Origin: a virus | Reading direction: 5' to 3' (one strand) | Virus record (IMG/VR): IMGVR_UViG_3300020451_000293 | Span: 1 to 25,812 of that record | DNA: 25,812 bases | Part shown: in pieces, positions 24,766-25,812 of the stretch | How the letters are laid out: the number at the start of each line of letters is the position of its first letter | Numbering within the stretch: the stretch's first letter is position 1 | Position numbers and translations under genes: made by a program | Notes under the pieces: generated by a model | What the model saw: the letters and a program-made list of their open reading frames with translations, nothing else | Told to the model about the DNA's origin: nothing | Databases searched by the model: none

Positions 24766-24893
24766 GATGTTGTAACTATACACCAGTATTAACGAACCCT
24801 AACGCACAAAAAAAAAGAAGAACCTTTTTAGAAAATAATGTTTGAGCAGCATCTATTACACGATTGAAACCACCAATTTTGACCCCCCACTAC
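24766..24893 (-). other. Noncoding gap after small terminase
   Basis: About 110-128 bases without a supported ORF. On the coding strand it has a weak AAAAAG/CTTTTT stem followed by a long T run (complement of 24808-24830), then GTGCGTT. The stem is nearly all A-T, so a strong intrinsic terminator is unlikely; a leaky attenuator is possible. Confidence 0.4.
24801..24807 (-). promoter_or_regulatory. GTGCGTT motif upstream of zinc-ribbon gene pair
   Basis: On the coding strand TTTTTGTGCGTTAGGGTTCG. It matches seven bases of the GTGCGTTGC motif and diverges after GTT. It is placed 36 bases before the ATG at 24765, after a T tract that may end transcription from upstream. The weakest of the four copies. 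Confidence 0.33.
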
Positions 24894-25256
24894 CTAATCC
24901 AAGTCTATACTTATCTTCACATCACCAGCAAGAACATTGATTGCTTTGTCTGGTGGTTTAAATCCAGCTCTATCTAATATATCCTTAGAAGCTTCTAACT
25001 GAACATACTCTGACTTAGCTGAATCACTTAGATTTATAATCTTACCTAGTGCTTGTACTGCGGATATAGAAAACTGCTCACTTGTTAATCGAATCAGCTC
25101 TTGCTGTATATGGGGTAACTTAAGGAGTTGACTACCTTGAACTGAAGCTGTCTTTTCGCTATATCCTGCCATCTTCGCTGATTCTGTAGCGTTTCCACCA
25201 GTACTTATAAAGTTAAGGACAAAATTCTGTTGTTTACTTGTTAGCGCAGTTTTCAT
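24894..25256 (-). CDS. Terminase small subunit
   Basis: 120 residues of the Terminase_2 type: LTSKQQNFVLNFISTGGNATESAKMAGYSEKTA (about 6-38) is the helix-turn-helix core with the signature 'GNATES/A-x-x-AGYS', followed by QGSQLLKLPHIQQELIRL. The C-terminal half has an oligomerisation-type helix (VQLEASKDILDRAGF) and ends in a short strand (VKISIDLD). It recognises phage DNA and recruits the large subunit. GAGG lies six bases before the ATG and a strong sigma-70 promoter just upstream (25273-25302) gives a leader of only about ten bases. This is the first gene of the block; its target site may be the structured region next to it. Confidence 0.93.
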   Translation of the reverse strand: MKTALTSKQQNFVLNFISTGGNATESAKMAGYSEKTASVQGSQLLKLPHIQQELIRLTSEQFSISAVQALGKIINLSDSAKSEYVQLEASKDILDRAGFKPPDKAINVLAGDVKISIDLD

Positions 25257-25272
25257 TTATACCTCTATATAG

Positions 25273-25302
25273 ATTATACACAACTGATTCGTTTTGTGTC
25301 AA
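25273..25302 (-). promoter_or_regulatory. Sigma-70 promoter for the terminase / late operon
   Basis: On the minus strand a perfect -35 TTGACA (complement of 25297-25302), an 18-base spacer and a perfect -10 TATAAT (complement of 25273-25278) point at the small terminase gene 17 bases downstream. Start of transcription is expected near 25265. With such a match the host RNA polymerase should read it strongly, so it was probably kept under repression or used late by other means: a palindrome and DnaA-box-like repeats overlap or flank it. Confidence 0.85.
25274..25282 (+). repeat. DnaA-box-like repeat, copy 1 (TTATACACA)
   Basis: TTATACACA equals the R2 type of the E. coli DnaA box. It covers the -10 element of the promoter. 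A second identical copy lies 34 bases further at 25308-25316, in the same orientation. Host DnaA or a phage repressor could occupy both; an AT-rich chance pair is also possible. Confidence 0.45.
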
Positions 25303-25307
25303 TACAG

Positions 25308-25316
25308 TTATACACA
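25308..25316 (+). repeat. DnaA-box-like repeat, copy 2 (TTATACACA)
   Basis: Second exact TTATACACA, just upstream of the -35 element relative to minus-strand transcription. The two copies bracket the promoter, about three helical turns apart. Confidence 0.45.
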
Positions 25317-25327
25317 TACATTCTAAT

Positions 25328-25347
25328 ATATATGTGGACACATATAT
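25328..25347. promoter_or_regulatory. Operator-like 20-bp perfect palindrome
   Basis: ATATATGTG and CACATATAT face each other across GA, a perfect nine-base inverted repeat 26 bases upstream of the -35. Such a site suits a dimeric regulator. In RNA it would be a poor hairpin because of the two-base loop, so a protein-binding site is more likely than an RNA element. Confidence 0.5.
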
Positions 25348-25376
25348 TTATTCAATAAAGTCTTTTTTGTAACAAG

Positions 25377-25526
25377 GCATATCTGATAGACGATATGCAA
25401 CAAAAAAGGGCTGGTCCATGCGAACAAAAGCTTTAATATATAGTATGTCACCTTGGTAGGGCGGTGACCTTTTTCTACTAAAGTAAAAAAAGCTTATATT
25501 AATAGCTTTCGTCTATCGCACAGCCC
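25377..25526. ncRNA. Candidate structured RNA with pseudoknot-like core
   Basis: Four helices can be drawn. GCATAT (25377-25382) pairs with ATATGC (25393-25398). Its loop base run GATAGACGA (25385-25393) is complementary to TCGTCTATC (25509-25517). GGGCTG (25408-25413) pairs with CAGCCC (25521-25526), crossing the previous helix. Inside lies a long arm AAAGCTTTAATATA (25427-25440) with TATATTAATAGCTTT (25495-25509), capped by GTCACC/GGTGAC (25447-25452, 25463-25468). There is no ORF worth calling. On the minus strand CAGCCC is followed directly by six T (25407-25402), so a minus-strand transcript could end there, just before the terminase promoter. Strand is not certain. I match it to no known RNA family. 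Confidence 0.5.
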
Positions 25527-25556
25527 AGCCTACTCTCTCATCAATCTACCCGGCAT

Positions 25557-25599
25557 TAGCAATACTTAACCTTTGCAAATGCAAAGGTAAGCATAGCTA
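25557..25599. other. Long bulged hairpin in the noncoding region
   Basis: CCTTTGC (25570-25576) and GCAAAGG (25581-25587) form a perfect stem with an AAAT loop. It continues as CTTA/TAAG with one bulged A, a four-by-four internal loop (AATA/CATA), then TAGC/GCTA. Fifteen paired positions with a symmetric internal loop look like a folded RNA arm rather than chance. Confidence 0.55.
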
Positions 25600-25683
25600 G
25601 ATAGAAGTTGGTCTTAAAACTGTCATTGTTTTTGTGTCGAAAATTAACATCCTATTAGTGCTTTCGGCAGTAGCCTACAGCGT

Positions 25684-25735
25684 GCCACCTATAAAGCGGT
25701 GGCGATTATATGAAATCGCTTTTGATGGCGATTTC
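25684..25735. other. Chain of three overlapping, competing hairpins
   Basis: GCCACC/GGTGGC (25684-25689 with 25698-25703), GCGATT/AATCGC (25702-25707 with 25714-25719) and GAAATCGC/GCGATTTC (25712-25719 with 25728-25735) share bases with one another, so they cannot all form at once. This is the form of a switchable or strand-exchanging structure. It lies in the same gene-free stretch as the pseudoknot-like element. Confidence 0.5.
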
Positions 25736-25812
25736 GGACGGATATTAATTTGTCGATATTCACAAGAGCAACATTCCAATCGGACTACACCGCCATAATT
25801 TTATTTCTTAGT

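Larger units (their letters stand above)
25257..25812. other. 556-bp gene-free, structure-rich region
   Basis: The only stretch over 300 bases without a gene. It contains, from left to right, the small terminase ribosome binding site and promoter, two DnaA-box-like repeats, a palindrome, a pseudoknot-like element, a long bulged hairpin and a chain of overlapping hairpins. The longest frames on either strand are very short (for example 13 codons from 25418 on the plus strand). The region continues off the right edge, so its full length and the next gene are unknown. It could hold a noncoding RNA, a packaging start site, a replication origin or several of these. Confidence 0.7.

Noticed and set aside
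24808-24830. Intrinsic terminator (AAAAAG/CTTTTT plus T run) after small terminase
   Set aside because: Stem is almost entirely A-T and would be too weak; kept only as a possible attenuator.
25418-25459. 13-codon plus-strand leader peptide ending in the loop of the GTCACC/GGTGAC hairpin, followed by T5
   Set aside because: No ribosome binding site or plus-strand promoter and no plus-strand gene visible downstream before the window ends.
25385-25526. Group I intron or HDV-like ribozyme from the crossing helices
   Set aside because: The internal hairpin lies between the second and third strands, not as in the P3/P8/P7 order, and the junction lengths do not fit an HDV P1-P2 core.
25408-25530. 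tmRNA or tRNA: GGGCTGG start, CAGCCCAGCC end and a TTGGTAGGGC string like a tRNA D-loop
   Set aside because: No TTCRANY T-loop, no anticodon arm, span too long for a tRNA and no tag frame ending in the usual Ala-Ala; kept as a generic structured element.
25575-25604. Tag-like frame beginning GCA AAT GCA in the hairpin at 25570-25587
   Set aside because: It reads ANAKVSIAR then stop, lacks the Ala-Ala end of a tmRNA tag, and is explained by the hairpin.

Overview
The window is one long late (structural, packaging and lysis) gene block of a tailed phage with T7-type short-tail (podovirus) architecture. Every gene I can support lies on the minus strand, so the block is transcribed from right (about 25.27 kb) to left. 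The DNA is AT-rich. Evidence for the phage type is a run of T7-family virion genes in the expected order: head-tail connector (gp8-like), scaffold, capsid, tail tubular proteins A and B (gp11- and gp12-like), three internal virion proteins (gp14-, gp15- and gp16-like) and a fiber with the gp17 attachment domain. The AT-richness, collagen-like fibers and a '3TM' holin of the gene-transfer-agent type suggest a marine phage of an alphaproteobacterium-like host. This is inference; nothing in the window names the host. No replication, RNA polymerase, integrase or endolysin gene is present.

Layout in transcription order: (1) 25257-25812 has no credible ORF and is densely folded: many hairpins, a pseudoknot-like crossing pair of helices, then an operator-like palindrome, two DnaA-box-like repeats and a very good sigma-70 promoter aimed at the terminase genes. 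(2) 22.3-25.3 kb is the packaging module: small terminase, two small proteins (one a zinc ribbon), large terminase, then a cluster of tiny genes including a 26-residue membrane micropeptide and a 38-residue basic protein. (3) 18.1-22.3 kb is the head module: a small basic/charged protein, connector, Bbp19-like protein, scaffold, a gp13-like acetyltransferase-fold protein and capsid. (4) 17.8-18.1 kb holds a probable capsid-decoration protein and a strong hairpin at the place where T7 has its main late terminator. (5) 7.9-17.8 kb is the tail and ejection module. (6) 1.2-7.9 kb is the fiber module: a gp17-like fiber, a chaperone-like small protein, and a 1210-residue collagen-repeat fiber. (7) 1-1.24 kb is the lysis-like cassette: coiled-coil/TM protein, a 47-residue lipoprotein, 3TM holin, single-TM coiled-coil protein, and the start of one more gene cut by the window edge.

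Genes are tightly coupled: many junctions are TAATG or ATGA overlaps, so most of the block is probably translated from a few long transcripts. A short motif (GTGCGTT, mostly GTGCGTTGC on the coding strand) recurs at four gene boundaries in the same orientation and is a candidate internal promoter for a phage RNA polymerase. The most unusual parts are the structured 5' noncoding region, that recurring motif, and several genes too short for routine gene callers (22715-22795, 22343-22459, 885-1028).
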